From Clostridium guangxiense (lineage in GTDB: Bacteria > Bacillota > Clostridia > Clostridiales > Clostridiaceae), in contig NZ_JAJNKE010000008.1 of assembly GCF_021043395.1 (NCBI RefSeq), forward strand, positions 1 through 64,000: 64,000 bases of DNA, read 5' to 3'. This document shows positions 8,477 through 16,826 of the stretch, piece by piece. The translations under genes and the position numbers were made by a program. Each line of letters opens with the position of its first letter. Position 1 is the first letter of the stretch. Under the pieces are notes generated by a model. The model was not told the origin of the DNA, searched no databases, and saw nothing but the letters and a program-made list of their open reading frames with translations.

Positions 8477-10213
8477 ATGCAGAAAGAATTTTCCATGAGC
8501 AATGATAAAGTAATAATTAATTTCACAGCTAAATATTGTGATACTTCAGAAAAAGTATTAAATAGTAGTGGATTTAAAAAAATCATAAGTGCCTTTATAA
8601 AAAATATAAAATTTAGAAATTCAAATGATTTCAAATATATTGAAAAGGCAATTAAGGAAAATGATGATGATGAAATTGTAGATAAGGTAGTGGAAATATT
8701 TAAACTATTGCTTGTTTTTACAAGAGAAGAGGTCATCAAAATTAATCCTAAATATGAAACTTTACTACAAAATCCAGATTCACTTACGAAAATAACGGAA
8801 GATATATATGGATTTTGGAGAAAACTTGAGAGATATACCATAATTCATAATAGTAAAATTAATGATGGTTTAGAAAATGTAAGTTTTGTAGATTCGAATA
8901 CGCAGTTTTCACAGCTTATACTTAGCACATATAGAAAAGTTGAGGAGAATATTCAAGGAGAAAAGCCTAAAGTTTATAGACAGCTTCCAGCAGGAGCGAA
9001 TGCAGGACTTATAGTTAATAGTATAAAGTGGAAGTATCCAGAGGGGTATGAATGTTTAAATGGAGTTCCTGTGATTGATTCTGTTTTCATAGATCCACCT
9101 TTTATATCTTACCCTAAAAAAATAAAAAGAGATGGAACTTTTTCGGAGGTATTTGAGAATCCGTTAAACTGTAGGATAAATAGAGATCATTGGTTTTGTT
9201 TTCCTATAAAGGTTGGAGAACTTCTCGCTTTTGTATATTTCCATAGAGATTTTATGGCCCATGGCATTACTCTGTGTAATTTATTTGAAATAGCTAAGGA
9301 AAAGGAATATACAAATTCTAAACCAGATATAATATTTGTTTTTGGGGCAAAAGATAATAGTGAAGCTACTAGAACTATATTTTATGATGACAAGAAAAAT
9401 GATATTATGCTTGGATATATAAACTATAGCGAAGATATAGATTACTTTGGATATATGAAAAAAATGACGCTTACACTGCATAATTTGATCATGATAAAAA
9501 GAGGATATTTACCAATCCATGGAGCCATGGTAAATATAATTACTAAAGATGGAAAAACAGTGAATGCAGTAATAATGGGGGATAGTGGAGCTGGAAAATC
9601 AGAAAGCCTTGAGGCATTTAGAGAACTTGGAGAAAAATATATAAGCGATATGACAGTAATATTTGACGACATGGGTGTAATTAAACTAAATGAAAATGAC
9701 AAGCCAAAGGGTTATGGTACTGAAACAGGTGCATTCGTAAGGCTTGATGATCTTGATCCTGGATATGCTTTTAGGGAGATAGACAGAAGTATATTTATGA
9801 ATCCGGATAAGACAAATGCTAGACTTGTAATACCAGTTGCTACTTATAACGATATAACAAGAGGATATCCTGTAGATATATTTCTATATGCTAATAACTA
9901 CGAAGATGGCGGAAGTGAATTGGAATTTTTCGATTCAGTAGATAAGGCAATAGGCGTGTTTAAGGATGGGGCGAGAATGGCTAAAGGAACAACAACAGAA
10001 AAAGGACTTGTAAAGACATTTTTTGCAAATCCATTTGGGCCAACTCAAAAGCAAAGTGAAACTGAGAAGTTAATAGATGTGTATTTTAATAAGCTTTTTG
10101 AAACAGGTGTCAAAGTTGGACAAATAAGGACACGTCTTGGAATAAAGGGAGAAGAAAAAGAGGGGCCTAAAAAGGCGGCTATTCGACTTTTAGATATAGT
10201 TAAAACATTATGA
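8477..10213 (+). CDS. P-loop ATPase/kinase related to PEP carboxykinase and HPr kinase
   Basis: Protein of 578 residues with a Walker A motif GDSGAGKSE near residue 370, in the form seen in HPr kinase (GDSGxGKSE) and close to the PEPCK kinase-1 loop. An acidic block follows (MTVIFDDMG, near 395). The N-terminal 350 residues are not like PEPCK, and PEPCK substrate motifs were not found, so it is probably not a true gluconeogenic PEPCK. C. acetobutylicum has, from memory, a protein in this position described as a predicted kinase distantly related to PEPCK. Substrate unknown. Start: ATG 12 bp after a strong TAGGGGG. Single gene with its own promoter and terminator. Confidence 0.7.
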   Translation: MQKEFSMSNDKVIINFTAKYCDTSEKVLNSSGFKKIISAFIKNIKFRNSNDFKYIEKAIKENDDDEIVDKVVEIFKLLLVFTREEVIKINPKYETLLQNPDSLTKITEDIYGFWRKLERYTIIHNSKINDGLENVSFVDSNTQFSQLILSTYRKVEENIQGEKPKVYRQLPAGANAGLIVNSIKWKYPEGYECLNGVPVIDSVFIDPPFISYPKKIKRDGTFSEVFENPLNCRINRDHWFCFPIKVGELLAFVYFHRDFMAHGITLCNLFEIAKEKEYTNSKPDIIFVFGAKDNSEATRTIFYDDKKNDIMLGYINYSEDIDYFGYMKKMTLTLHNLIMIKRGYLPIHGAMVNIITKDGKTVNAVIMGDSGAGKSESLEAFRELGEKYISDMTVIFDDMGVIKLNENDKPKGYGTETGAFVRLDDLDPGYAFREIDRSIFMNPDKTNARLVIPVATYNDITRGYPVDIFLYANNYEDGGSELEFFDSVDKAIGVFKDGARMAKGTTTEKGLVKTFFANPFGPTQKQSETEKLIDVYFNKLFETGVKVGQIRTRLGIKGEEKEGPKKAAIRLLDIVKTL

Positions 10214-10223
10214 TGAAAAAAGT

Positions 10224-10266
10224 AAGGTTGGTTCAAACAAATATTTAATTTGAACCAGCCTTTTGT
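10224..10266 (+). terminator. Intrinsic terminator after the PEPCK-like gene
   Basis: Stem arms 10224-10237 and 10249-10262 (14 bp, one G-U pair) with an 11-nt loop, running into TTTTG. Confidence 0.85.
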
Positions 10267-10294
10267 TATAAAGCATATAAATTTTGAAATTATA

Positions 10295-10504
10295 TTATTT
10301 TTCTACCCTTACTTCTCTATCTCTTCCTAAGAATGATATAGCATATAATCCAGCTATGCCAACGATCGCATATATTACTCTAGTAAGTGAGGTCATAGTG
10401 CCAAATAATGCTGCAACTAAATCAAAATTAAAGAAGCCTATTAATCCCCAATTTACAGACCCTATTATAACTAAAAGCAGTGCAATTATGTCTAAAGTCT
10501 TCAT
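10295..10504 (-). CDS. DUF378 small membrane protein
   Basis: 69-residue protein with two membrane segments (about residues 5-27 and 37-58). The sequence pattern IIGSVNWGLIGFFNFD is diagnostic of the DUF378 (YuzA-like) family, whose function is unknown. The ribosome site AAAGGAGAT lies 8 bp before the ATG on the minus strand. A 243-nt reading frame on the opposite strand overlaps it but has no ribosome site or family resemblance. Confidence 0.85.
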   Translation of the reverse strand: MKTLDIIALLLVIIGSVNWGLIGFFNFDLVAALFGTMTSLTRVIYAIVGIAGLYAISFLGRDREVRVEK

Positions 10505-10582
10505 GTTTTACATCTCCTTTAAATAGTTTTTACAGCATTATTATGTGCAAATTTTAATATATTATGTTTAAATTAAATATTT

Positions 10583-11047
10583 TTATATTTCTATGTTTCT
10601 ATCTATTGGCTGAGAAAGAGATATAAATGTATTAGTTCTTTGTATGCCCTCAATCATTTGTATTTTGTTAATTAAAAGATCTTGAAGGTCATTGATACTT
10701 TTACATATTACTTTAGCAAAAATTGAAAATTCACCAGTTATGTAATAAAGTTCAACTATTTCTTTAATTTCACTCATAGAGTCGAGTACATTTGTATAAG
10801 TTGCAGCCTTATCAAGATATATGCCTATAAAACAGCAAACATCATAACCAAGTTTTGGGTTGTTTAATATAAGCTTTGTGCCTTTTATTATGCCCATTTC
10901 CTCCATCTTTTTCATTCTTACGTGTATCGTACCACCGCTTACATGGCATTGTCTGGCTATCTCCAAGTAAGGTGTTCTTGAGTCCTTAACTAAAATATCT
11001 AATATTTGTAAATCCAAATCATCTAATCCATTAACTTGCAAATTCAT
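10583..11047 (-). CDS. Lrp/AsnC family transcriptional regulator
   Basis: 154 residues: an N-terminal winged helix-turn-helix (residues 8-55, with DLQILDILVKDSRTPYLEIA and the recognition region VSGGTIHVRMKKMEEMGII) followed by the RAM ligand/oligomerisation domain (about 70-145). These proteins form octamers and sense amino acids. The start is supported by TAGGAGTGA before the ATG. Its own promoter carries three 20-bp-spaced repeats (see 11084-11136), suggesting autoregulation. The ligand and other targets cannot be told from sequence. Confidence 0.92.
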   Translation of the reverse strand: MNLQVNGLDDLDLQILDILVKDSRTPYLEIARQCHVSGGTIHVRMKKMEEMGIIKGTKLILNNPKLGYDVCCFIGIYLDKAATYTNVLDSMSEIKEIVELYYITGEFSIFAKVICKSINDLQDLLINKIQMIEGIQRTNTFISLSQPIDRNIEI

Positions 11048-11081
11048 TTAAATCACTCCTATACATTAAGTAGACATTAAT

Positions 11082-11111
11082 ATTATATCAAACTTACCAC
11101 CCATATATCAA
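11082..11111 (-). promoter_or_regulatory. Promoter of the Lrp/AsnC gene
   Basis: Read on the minus strand: TTGATA (11111-11106), 18-bp spacer, TATAAT (11087-11082), 35 bp before the start codon. Both hexamers overlap the repeats described at 11084-11136. Confidence 0.6.
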
Positions 11112-11136
11112 ACTTAATGATTATATATCGAAAATT
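11084..11136. promoter_or_regulatory. Three 20-bp-spaced repeats, candidate Lrp operator
   Basis: TATATCAAACTTA at 11084-11096 and 11104-11116 (identical) and a weaker copy TATATCGAAAATT at 11124-11136. The 20-bp period puts them on one face of the helix, which suits a multimeric Lrp protein wrapping the DNA. They cover the -35 and -10 of the lrp promoter. Confidence 0.55.
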
Positions 11137-11245
11137 TTATTTTATAATTTAGCTAAATAAGGTATATTATTTATATTCGTCATATTTTATTATAAATTTA
11201 ATTAGTGTATAATAAAAATCTGTAGATTATTAGGGGGAGTAAAAT

Positions 11246-12043
11246 ATGTATATAAATAAAAAGGAAAATGAAATAAATATCTCTCCTCAAATAGTATTGC
11301 ACTATAGCATGTCCGATATAGCATATTTTGATATAGAAACAACTGGATTTGACAAAGAAAAGGATAATATAGTTTTAATTTCATTAGGATATTATGTGAA
11401 AGGCAGCATTTTTGCTGTAAAGCAGTACTTTGGGGAAAATTTAGAAGATGAAAAAAATATATTAGAAAATTTTCTTAATGATTTAAAGAATTTTAAAGTT
11501 TGGTGTTCATATAATGGTAAAGCCTTTGATGAACCATTTATAAAACGTAGAATGGATAAGTATGGAATAAAAGTTAATTTACCAGATGAGCATATTGATT
11601 TATACAGAATTATAAAGCCATACAAGCAGCAGCTTAACCTTGAGAGATGCAATTTAAAATCAGTGGAAAAGTATGCTGGCATAGTGAGAAAAGATACTAT
11701 TGATGGTGGAATGAGTGTTGAACTTTATAAAAAATATCTCCAAAAAAGAGATGAAAAATTGAGAAAAAAAATCATGCTGCATAATTTTGAAGATGTTTTT
11801 AATCTTCCTAATATATTTCAAGTAGTTTGGAAAATTGAAAATGAAAGCAATTTTATAAGAGAAGATCATATTACAGACAAACAATTAAATTATTTAAAGC
11901 ATTTGATGTCTAAAAGTGGTGTAAGCATAAATATAGAATTAGAAAAAATATCTAAAAAAAGTGCTTCAAAAGTTATATCGGCTTTGTTAGGTGGAGAAAC
12001 AGATGAAGATGAACTTAAAGAAATTATAGAAAAATACTGTTAA
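11246..12043 (+). CDS. YprB-like RNase H-fold exonuclease
   Basis: 265 residues. The RNase H-like 3'-5' exonuclease core is seen as DIETTGFD (about residues 29-36, first two acids), CSYNGKAFDEPFIKRR (Asp, about 98), and HNFEDVFNL (last acid, about 185). This is the pattern of the YprB ribonuclease H-like family (PF13482). The C-terminal 45 residues (ITDKQLNYLKHLM ... SASKVISALLGG) form a small helical module often attached to nucleic-acid proteins. The GTAAAATATG start is preceded by TAGGGGGAG. Substrate (DNA or RNA) unknown. A divergent relative lies at 16129-16788. Confidence 0.78.
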   Translation: MYINKKENEINISPQIVLHYSMSDIAYFDIETTGFDKEKDNIVLISLGYYVKGSIFAVKQYFGENLEDEKNILENFLNDLKNFKVWCSYNGKAFDEPFIKRRMDKYGIKVNLPDEHIDLYRIIKPYKQQLNLERCNLKSVEKYAGIVRKDTIDGGMSVELYKKYLQKRDEKLRKKIMLHNFEDVFNLPNIFQVVWKIENESNFIREDHITDKQLNYLKHLMSKSGVSINIELEKISKKSASKVISALLGGETDEDELKEIIEKYC

Positions 12044-12064
12044 TTGAAACTATATAATTTAGTA

Positions 12065-12093
12065 TTGACATAAAGTTTTAAATATGATATTTT
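12065..12093 (+). promoter_or_regulatory. pflB distal promoter P1
   Basis: TTGACA (12065-12070), 17-bp spacer, TATTTT (12088-12093) with an extended TGA before the -10. It lies about 20 bp before the ZTP riboswitch. It is 23/29 identical to P2 at 12364-12392. Confidence 0.65.
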
Positions 12094-12118
12094 ATTGTCA
12101 TAAGATTTAAATAGAATC

Positions 12119-12190
12119 GATCATATGACCGGCGGAAGTGGAATAACCACAGGGAGTATGATTTTGATAGAGAGCCGACCGCCTGGGCAA
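12119..12190 (+). ncRNA. ZTP/ZMP riboswitch (pfl motif)
   Basis: P1 is ATCATA (12120-12125) with TATGAT (12157-12162). A small hairpin is GTGG (12138-12141) with CCAC (12147-12150), followed by the conserved AGGGAG. The pseudoknot is GGCGG (12131-12135) with CCGCC (12179-12183) inside the hallmark block GCCGACCGCCTGGGC. This motif class is named after pfl genes and senses the purine intermediate ZMP/ZTP (AICAR phosphates), which build up when 10-formyl-tetrahydrofolate runs short. PFL supplies formate, the one-carbon source that refills that pool. Ligand binding should stop the terminator from forming. Confidence 0.9.
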
Positions 12191-12212
12191 ATTTAGCCTG
12201 GGCGTTTTTTTT
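12180..12212 (+). terminator. Riboswitch-controlled terminator
   Basis: CGCCTGGGC (12180-12188) pairs with GCCTGGGCG (12196-12204), nine pairs including two G-U, and is followed by eight T. The 5' arm is the 3' half of the riboswitch pseudoknot, so aptamer folding and termination are mutually exclusive. Confidence 0.88.
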
Positions 12213-12363
12213 ATTCTATACAATCTATAAAATGGTAAAAATGAAAATAAGTGTTGGCCGCACTTTGAAAATATATAGCTTCTTTATGAAAGATATAATA
12301 TTTCATTCAAATATGCTAAATATAATTGTAAGAAAATTTTCACAAATATGAAAATAAATAATA

Positions 12364-12392
12364 TTGACTCTAAATTTAAAATATGATATTCT
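12364..12392 (+). promoter_or_regulatory. pflB proximal promoter P2
   Basis: TTGACT (12364-12369), 17-bp spacer, TATTCT (12387-12392) with TGA extension. It lies after the riboswitch terminator, so transcripts from here escape ZTP control. The stretch 12213-12363 before it holds nothing I recognise. Confidence 0.6.
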
Positions 12393-12403
12393 TATAACAC
12401 GAT

Positions 12404-12418
12404 TGAAAATGATTATCA
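12404..12418 (+). promoter_or_regulatory. Fur-box-like operator at pflB P2
   Basis: TGAAAATGATTATCA matches the 7-1-7 Fur box TGATAATnATTATCA at all but one of the 14 fixed positions. It sits 11 bp past the P2 -10, i.e. over the expected transcription start, a position suited to repression. No fur gene is in the window. Confidence 0.5.
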
Positions 12419-12451
12419 ACTATTAAAATAATAAATAGAGGATGGGATAAA

Positions 12452-14683
12452 ATGAGAAAAGAATGGATAGATTTTAAAACAGGAGCATGGAATGAAACTA
12501 TTGATGTTAGAAATTTTATACAAAAAAACTATACGCCGTATGAGGGCGATGAAAATTTTTTAGAGGATCCAACTGAAAAGACAAAAGCTGTGTGGAATAA
12601 ATGTGAAAACTTAATTTTAGAAGAAATTAAAAAAGGTGGAGTGTTAAAGACTGACCCTAAGACAATCTCTGGTATAAATAGTTTTAAACCTGGATATGTA
12701 GATAAAGATAATGAAGTAATTGTTGGTCTTCAAACTGATGAACCATTAAAGAGAATGGTAAATCCATTTGGTGGAGTAAGAATGGCAAAGCAAGCACTAG
12801 AGGCTTATGGCTCTCAAATTGATGACAATGTATATGAAATATTTACAAGATACAGAAAGACTCACAATGAAGGCGTTTTTGATGCATATACTGAGGAAAT
12901 GAGAACTGCAAGACACGTTGGACTTCTTACTGGACTTCCTGATGCTTATGGAAGAGGAAGAATAATAGGTGATTTCAGAAGAGTAGCATTGTATGGTATA
13001 GATTACTTAATAGAGCAAAAGAAAATTGATTTAAATGAATCAAAAGGTGATATGACAGAAGAATTAATAAGAAGAAGAGAGGAAATTTCACAGCAAATTA
13101 AAGCTCTCAAGGAAATGAAAGCTATGGCTGAAAGTTATGGTATAGACATTTCAAAGCCTGCTTCAAATGCAAGAGAAGCTGTTCAATTTACTTACATGGG
13201 ATATTTAGCTGGAATAAAAGAAAATAATGGTGCAGCAATGTCTCTTGGAAGGGTATCAACCTTTCTTGATATATATATCGAAAGGGACTTAAAAAATGGA
13301 GTTATAACAGAAAAGCAAGCTCAAGAGCTTATAGACCAGTTTGTAATAAAATTAAGATTAGAAAGACATTTAAGAACTCCAGAATACAATGAATTGTTTG
13401 CAGGAGATCCTAACTGGGTTACAGAATCTATAGGTGGAATGGGAATAAACGGAGAAACCTTAGTAAGTAAAAATTCATTTAGATTTCTTCATACCTTAAC
13501 AAATTTAGGACCAGCACCAGAACCTAATATGACTGTTTTGTGGTCTGAAAAACTTCCAGAAGCATTTAAAAAATATTGTACTAAAATGTCAATAGAAACA
13601 GATGCACTTCAATATGAAAATGACGATGTAATGAGACCTATTTATGGAGATGATTATGGAATAGCATGTTGTGTATCTGCAATGCAAATAGGAAAACAAA
13701 TGCAGTTCTTTGGTGCTAGATGTAACCTCGCAAAATCTCTTCTCTATGGAATAAATGGAGGAATAGATGAGAAAAAGTTTGATAAAGTAGTTCCTAATAT
13801 TGAAAAAATAGATGACGAAGTTCTAAATTATGATAAGGTTAAAGAAAATTATTTTAAAACTTTAGAGTATGTAGCTAAGCTTTATGTAAATACTCTAAAT
13901 ACTATACACTATATGCATGATAAGTATGCATATGAAGCAGGACTTATGGCCCTTCATGATACTGATGTTCATAGATTTTTAGCATGTGGTATAGCAGGAC
14001 TTTCTGTTGCAGCTGATTCCTTAAGTGCTATAAAGTATGCAAAGGTTAAACCTATAAGAAATGAACAAGGTATAGCAGTTGATTTTGAAATAGAAGGAGA
14101 TTTCCCTAAATACGGAAATGACGATGATAGAGTAGATGATATAGCAGTAGAAATTGTAAATAAGTTCATAAAAGAACTTAGAAAAACTAAGGCATACAGA
14201 GATGCAGAACATACATTATCAGCTTTAACTATAACTTCAAATGTAATGTATGGTAAAAAGACAGGTTCAACACCGGATGGAAGAAAATCTGGAGAGCCTT
14301 TAGCACCAGGAGCAAATCCAATGCATGGCAGAGATAAAAATGGAGCTCTTGCATCATTAAATAGTGTTGCTAAGATACCTTACAGAAGTGTATGTCAGGA
14401 CGGAGTATCAAATACATTTTCTATCATTCCAGATGCGCTTGGAAAAGATAAGGATTCTAGAATAAACAATCTTAAAGCACTTTTAGATGGATATTTTGTG
14501 CAAGGTGCTCATCATTTAAATGTAAATGTAATGAATAGGGAAATGCTTCTCGATGCTATGGAGAACCCTGAAAAGTATCCTACACTTACAATAAGAGTAT
14601 CTGGGTACGCAGTTCATTTTGTAAAACTTACAAGGGAGCAGCAGCTTGAAGTTGTAAACAGAACCTTCCACGAAAGAGTATAA
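12452..14683 (+). CDS. pflB: Formate C-acetyltransferase (pyruvate formate-lyase)
   Basis: Glycyl-radical enzyme that splits pyruvate with CoA into acetyl-CoA and formate. The active-site Cys pair is in GIACCVSAM (about residues 406-407) and the radical glycine is in RVSGYAV (about residue 718), near the C-terminus as usual. The length of 743 residues is typical of true PFL, and the Cys-Cys pair separates it from diol dehydratase and choline lyase relatives. The site GAGGATGGG precedes the ATG. It forms an operon with its activase and is controlled by two promoters, a ZTP riboswitch and possibly Fur. In clostridia PFL often serves mainly to supply one-carbon units. Confidence 0.97.
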   Translation: MRKEWIDFKTGAWNETIDVRNFIQKNYTPYEGDENFLEDPTEKTKAVWNKCENLILEEIKKGGVLKTDPKTISGINSFKPGYVDKDNEVIVGLQTDEPLKRMVNPFGGVRMAKQALEAYGSQIDDNVYEIFTRYRKTHNEGVFDAYTEEMRTARHVGLLTGLPDAYGRGRIIGDFRRVALYGIDYLIEQKKIDLNESKGDMTEELIRRREEISQQIKALKEMKAMAESYGIDISKPASNAREAVQFTYMGYLAGIKENNGAAMSLGRVSTFLDIYIERDLKNGVITEKQAQELIDQFVIKLRLERHLRTPEYNELFAGDPNWVTESIGGMGINGETLVSKNSFRFLHTLTNLGPAPEPNMTVLWSEKLPEAFKKYCTKMSIETDALQYENDDVMRPIYGDDYGIACCVSAMQIGKQMQFFGARCNLAKSLLYGINGGIDEKKFDKVVPNIEKIDDEVLNYDKVKENYFKTLEYVAKLYVNTLNTIHYMHDKYAYEAGLMALHDTDVHRFLACGIAGLSVAADSLSAIKYAKVKPIRNEQGIAVDFEIEGDFPKYGNDDDRVDDIAVEIVNKFIKELRKTKAYRDAEHTLSALTITSNVMYGKKTGSTPDGRKSGEPLAPGANPMHGRDKNGALASLNSVAKIPYRSVCQDGVSNTFSIIPDALGKDKDSRINNLKALLDGYFVQGAHHLNVNVMNREMLLDAMENPEKYPTLTIRVSGYAVHFVKLTREQQLEVVNRTFHERV

Positions 14684-14695
14684 GAGGGTGATTAT

Positions 14696-15418
14696 ATGGG
14701 TAAAATTCATTCTATAGAGACGATGGGACTTGTTGATGGACCAGGTATAAGAGTAGTTGTATTTTTTCAAGGTTGCAAACTTAGATGTGCATTTTGTCAT
14801 AATCCTGATACGTGGAATTTTAGCGGTGGGAGTATGGAGATAAGTCCTATTGAACTTTTAAATAGGGTAAAGAAATTTAAACCGTATTTTAAAGCATCAG
14901 GTGGAGGAGTTACATGCTCAGGAGGGGAACCTCTTATGCAGCCAGAATTTTTGCTTGGATTTTTAAAACTGTGTAAAGAAAATGGAATCAATACTGCACT
15001 TGATACAGCAGGGTTTGGACAAGGAGATTATGAAGAAATATTAAGCTATACGGATACAGTAATTCTAGATATAAAGCATGTAAATGAGAATGGATATAAA
15101 ACCCTTACTGGTGGAGACATGGGTGAATTTTATAAATTTTTGCAGGCCGTTAATAAAGCTAAATGCAAGATATGGATAAGACATGTTATGGTTCCTGGTA
15201 TTACGGACGATTATGAGGCTATGGATGACCTTGTGAAAATTATAAAAAGGTTAAGGTCTATAGAAAAGTTTGAAATTTTGCCATATCACACTCTTGGAAA
15301 CACAAAATACGATAAATTAGGAATTCAATATAGGCTTAAGGATATACCTCCTATGGATAAAGAAGTAGCATTGAAATTTCAAGATTATGTTAAAGATTTA
15401 TTGAAAAATAATCCCTAA
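14696..15418 (+). CDS. pflA: Pyruvate formate-lyase activating enzyme
   Basis: Radical SAM enzyme that installs the glycyl radical on PflB. The motif CKLRCAFC (Cys27, 31, 34; CX3CX2C) binds the [4Fe-4S] cluster, and GGGVTCSGGEP near residue 75 is the SAM-binding GGE region. The length of 240 residues is that of the short PFL activases without extra ferredoxin domains. It lies 12 bp after pflB, with GAGGGTGAT as ribosome site. No clear terminator follows. Confidence 0.96.
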   Translation: MGKIHSIETMGLVDGPGIRVVVFFQGCKLRCAFCHNPDTWNFSGGSMEISPIELLNRVKKFKPYFKASGGGVTCSGGEPLMQPEFLLGFLKLCKENGINTALDTAGFGQGDYEEILSYTDTVILDIKHVNENGYKTLTGGDMGEFYKFLQAVNKAKCKIWIRHVMVPGITDDYEAMDDLVKIIKRLRSIEKFEILPYHTLGNTKYDKLGIQYRLKDIPPMDKEVALKFQDYVKDLLKNNP

Positions 15419-15446
15419 TAATATAAAATAATGTTGTATTATACAT

Positions 15447-15537
15447 GGAAACTAGGTTAATCATAAATTTATTTGTGCATAATAATTTTCTAATATGTTA
15501 TGCTGCATAAGTAAATTATGCTTAAAGTCTGGTTTCC
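15447..15537 (+). promoter_or_regulatory. Possible structured leader upstream of the PilZ gene
   Basis: GGAAACTAG (15447-15455) can pair with CTGGTTTCC (15529-15537), enclosing further dyads: GCATAAT (15477-15483) with ATTATGC (15515-15521), and TTATGC/GCATAA at 15499-15510. It does not match either c-di-GMP riboswitch class as I know them. Folding is by eye only. Confidence 0.3.
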
Positions 15538-15579
15538 TTGTCTTATGAATAAAAGGGTAAATTATTAGGGGGGATTTAT

Positions 15580-15975
15580 GTGTCATTAACTTCACAATCA
15601 AGCTTTTACGATAATAGAGAATATAAGTATAAAAGTGAAAAAAGAAAAAAATACAGAATTAAATTTCCAGTTGAAATTTTATACCCAAGAGTAAATAATG
15701 AGAGTGTTCATGAAAAATATGGAACAGGCGAGTTCATATTAAAGGCAATAAATTTATCAGAGCAAGGGATTTGCTTTAAAAGTAAAATTAAATTAAATGT
15801 TGGAGATTTTATTAATTTTTCTCTTAGAATTGATGATAATCCTTCGTTTTGGTGTATGGCTCTAGTAAAATGGGTTAATATTGATGACAATTCGTATGTT
15901 GCTGGCTGTGAATTTATATTACAAACACTTGTACAAATAGAGGCTATAAGAAAATATATAGAAACAAAACTTTAA
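15580..15975 (+). CDS. PilZ domain protein (c-di-GMP binding)
   Basis: 131 residues forming essentially one PilZ domain. The c-di-GMP motifs are present: RKKYRIKFP (RxxxR type, about residues 22-30) and NLSEQG (D/NxSxxG, about 61-66). Such single-domain proteins relay c-di-GMP to motility, surface attachment or pili, and a type IV pilus cluster begins 900 bp downstream. The start is GTG at 15580 after AGGGGGG; the ATG two bases earlier is out of frame and closes at once. Confidence 0.88.
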   Translation: MSLTSQSSFYDNREYKYKSEKRKKYRIKFPVEILYPRVNNESVHEKYGTGEFILKAINLSEQGICFKSKIKLNVGDFINFSLRIDDNPSFWCMALVKWVNIDDNSYVAGCEFILQTLVQIEAIRKYIETKL

Positions 15976-15984
15976 GATTAAATT

Positions 15985-16027
15985 ATATGCAGGATTTTGG
16001 TGTAAGTCCAAATCCTGCATATTTATT
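15985..16027 (+). terminator. Intrinsic terminator after the PilZ gene
   Basis: ATATGCAGGATTT (from 15985) pairs with AAATCCTGCATAT (to 16022) around an internal loop, followed by a T-rich stretch. Confidence 0.8.
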
Positions 16028-16128
16028 TTATAAACAGAAAACACATTGTGCAAACTATGCATATATTGTGTTACAATAATATTTATAGGACATAATAATT
16101 ACGTAGTCTTTTAGAAAGAGTGGTAAAA

Positions 16129-16788
16129 GTGATAGTAGAAGAAAAATATATACATGTAAATGGTATAAATAATAAAGAATGCCTTGAGAAAAATGGTAAT
16201 AATGAAATATATAAAAAAGCACTATTTTTTGATTTAGAACATTATATTTATAAGAAGCCAGTTTGTATTGGAGTTTTCGGATGTGCATATTATGATGAAG
16301 CTTTAAGAAAAATAAAAATAACTCAATATATGATAGAAAATAAATCCGATGCTTTAAGGATACTTGATTTGGCAAAAGAATACTTTTATAAAGCTAAAAA
16401 TGAGCTTGATAAGGAATACATAGTAACCTTTTCGGGAAATAACGATTTTACAATTATAAATTATTTATTTGAAAAAAATAATATCAACATTAAAGTAAAT
16501 GAATATTTTGAGTCAATTGATTTACAAAAAGAATATGAAAAAATTGCAGGAAAGGTTATAGGACTTAAGAATTTAGAAAAGATATTCAATATTTCAAGAG
16601 AAAGTGAGCTAATAAGTGGAGCAACTCTTGCAAAGACATTTTATAGGGTAATTAAAGATGATGATTATTTTAGTAGAATGCCAGATGAAAAGAAAACAAA
16701 AATTTTAAGATATAATGGTCAGGATGTAATTAGCTTATTTTATATGTTAATTAGCTGGTCTAGGTATGCACACAAATTAGGCGAGTAA
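16129..16788 (+). CDS. Divergent YprB-like RNase H-fold nuclease
   Basis: About 219 residues. The arrangement of acids matches the gene at 11246: FDLEHY (first Asp/Glu pair), FSGNNDFTIINYLF (Asp) and RYNGQDVISLFY (last Asp with a Tyr four residues before, YX3D). The nuclease at 11246 has His there, so the two differ in the general-base position. Function is unknown; a DNA or RNA exonuclease is likely. GTG 16129 has AGAGTGG just upstream; GTG 16120 is an in-frame alternative with a poorer site. Confidence 0.62.
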   Translation: MIVEEKYIHVNGINNKECLEKNGNNEIYKKALFFDLEHYIYKKPVCIGVFGCAYYDEALRKIKITQYMIENKSDALRILDLAKEYFYKAKNELDKEYIVTFSGNNDFTIINYLFEKNNINIKVNEYFESIDLQKEYEKIAGKVIGLKNLEKIFNISRESELISGATLAKTFYRVIKDDDYFSRMPDEKKTKILRYNGQDVISLFYMLISWSRYAHKLGE

Positions 16789-16826
16789 GATTTATTTATT
16801 ACGTATGATTATTTTTGCAAAATCTG

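Noticed and set aside
8467-8841. 124-residue minus-strand frame at the start of the PEPCK-like gene
   Set aside because: It is the hydrophobic mirror of a Lys/Glu-rich coding strand, without a ribosome site.
10284-10526. 80-residue reading frame on the plus strand over the DUF378 gene
   Set aside because: No ribosome site; the minus-strand frame has a strong AAAGGAGAT and a recognisable DUF378 sequence.
15447-15579. c-di-GMP riboswitch before the PilZ gene
   Set aside because: The conserved cores of class I and class II c-di-GMP aptamers could not be found on either strand.
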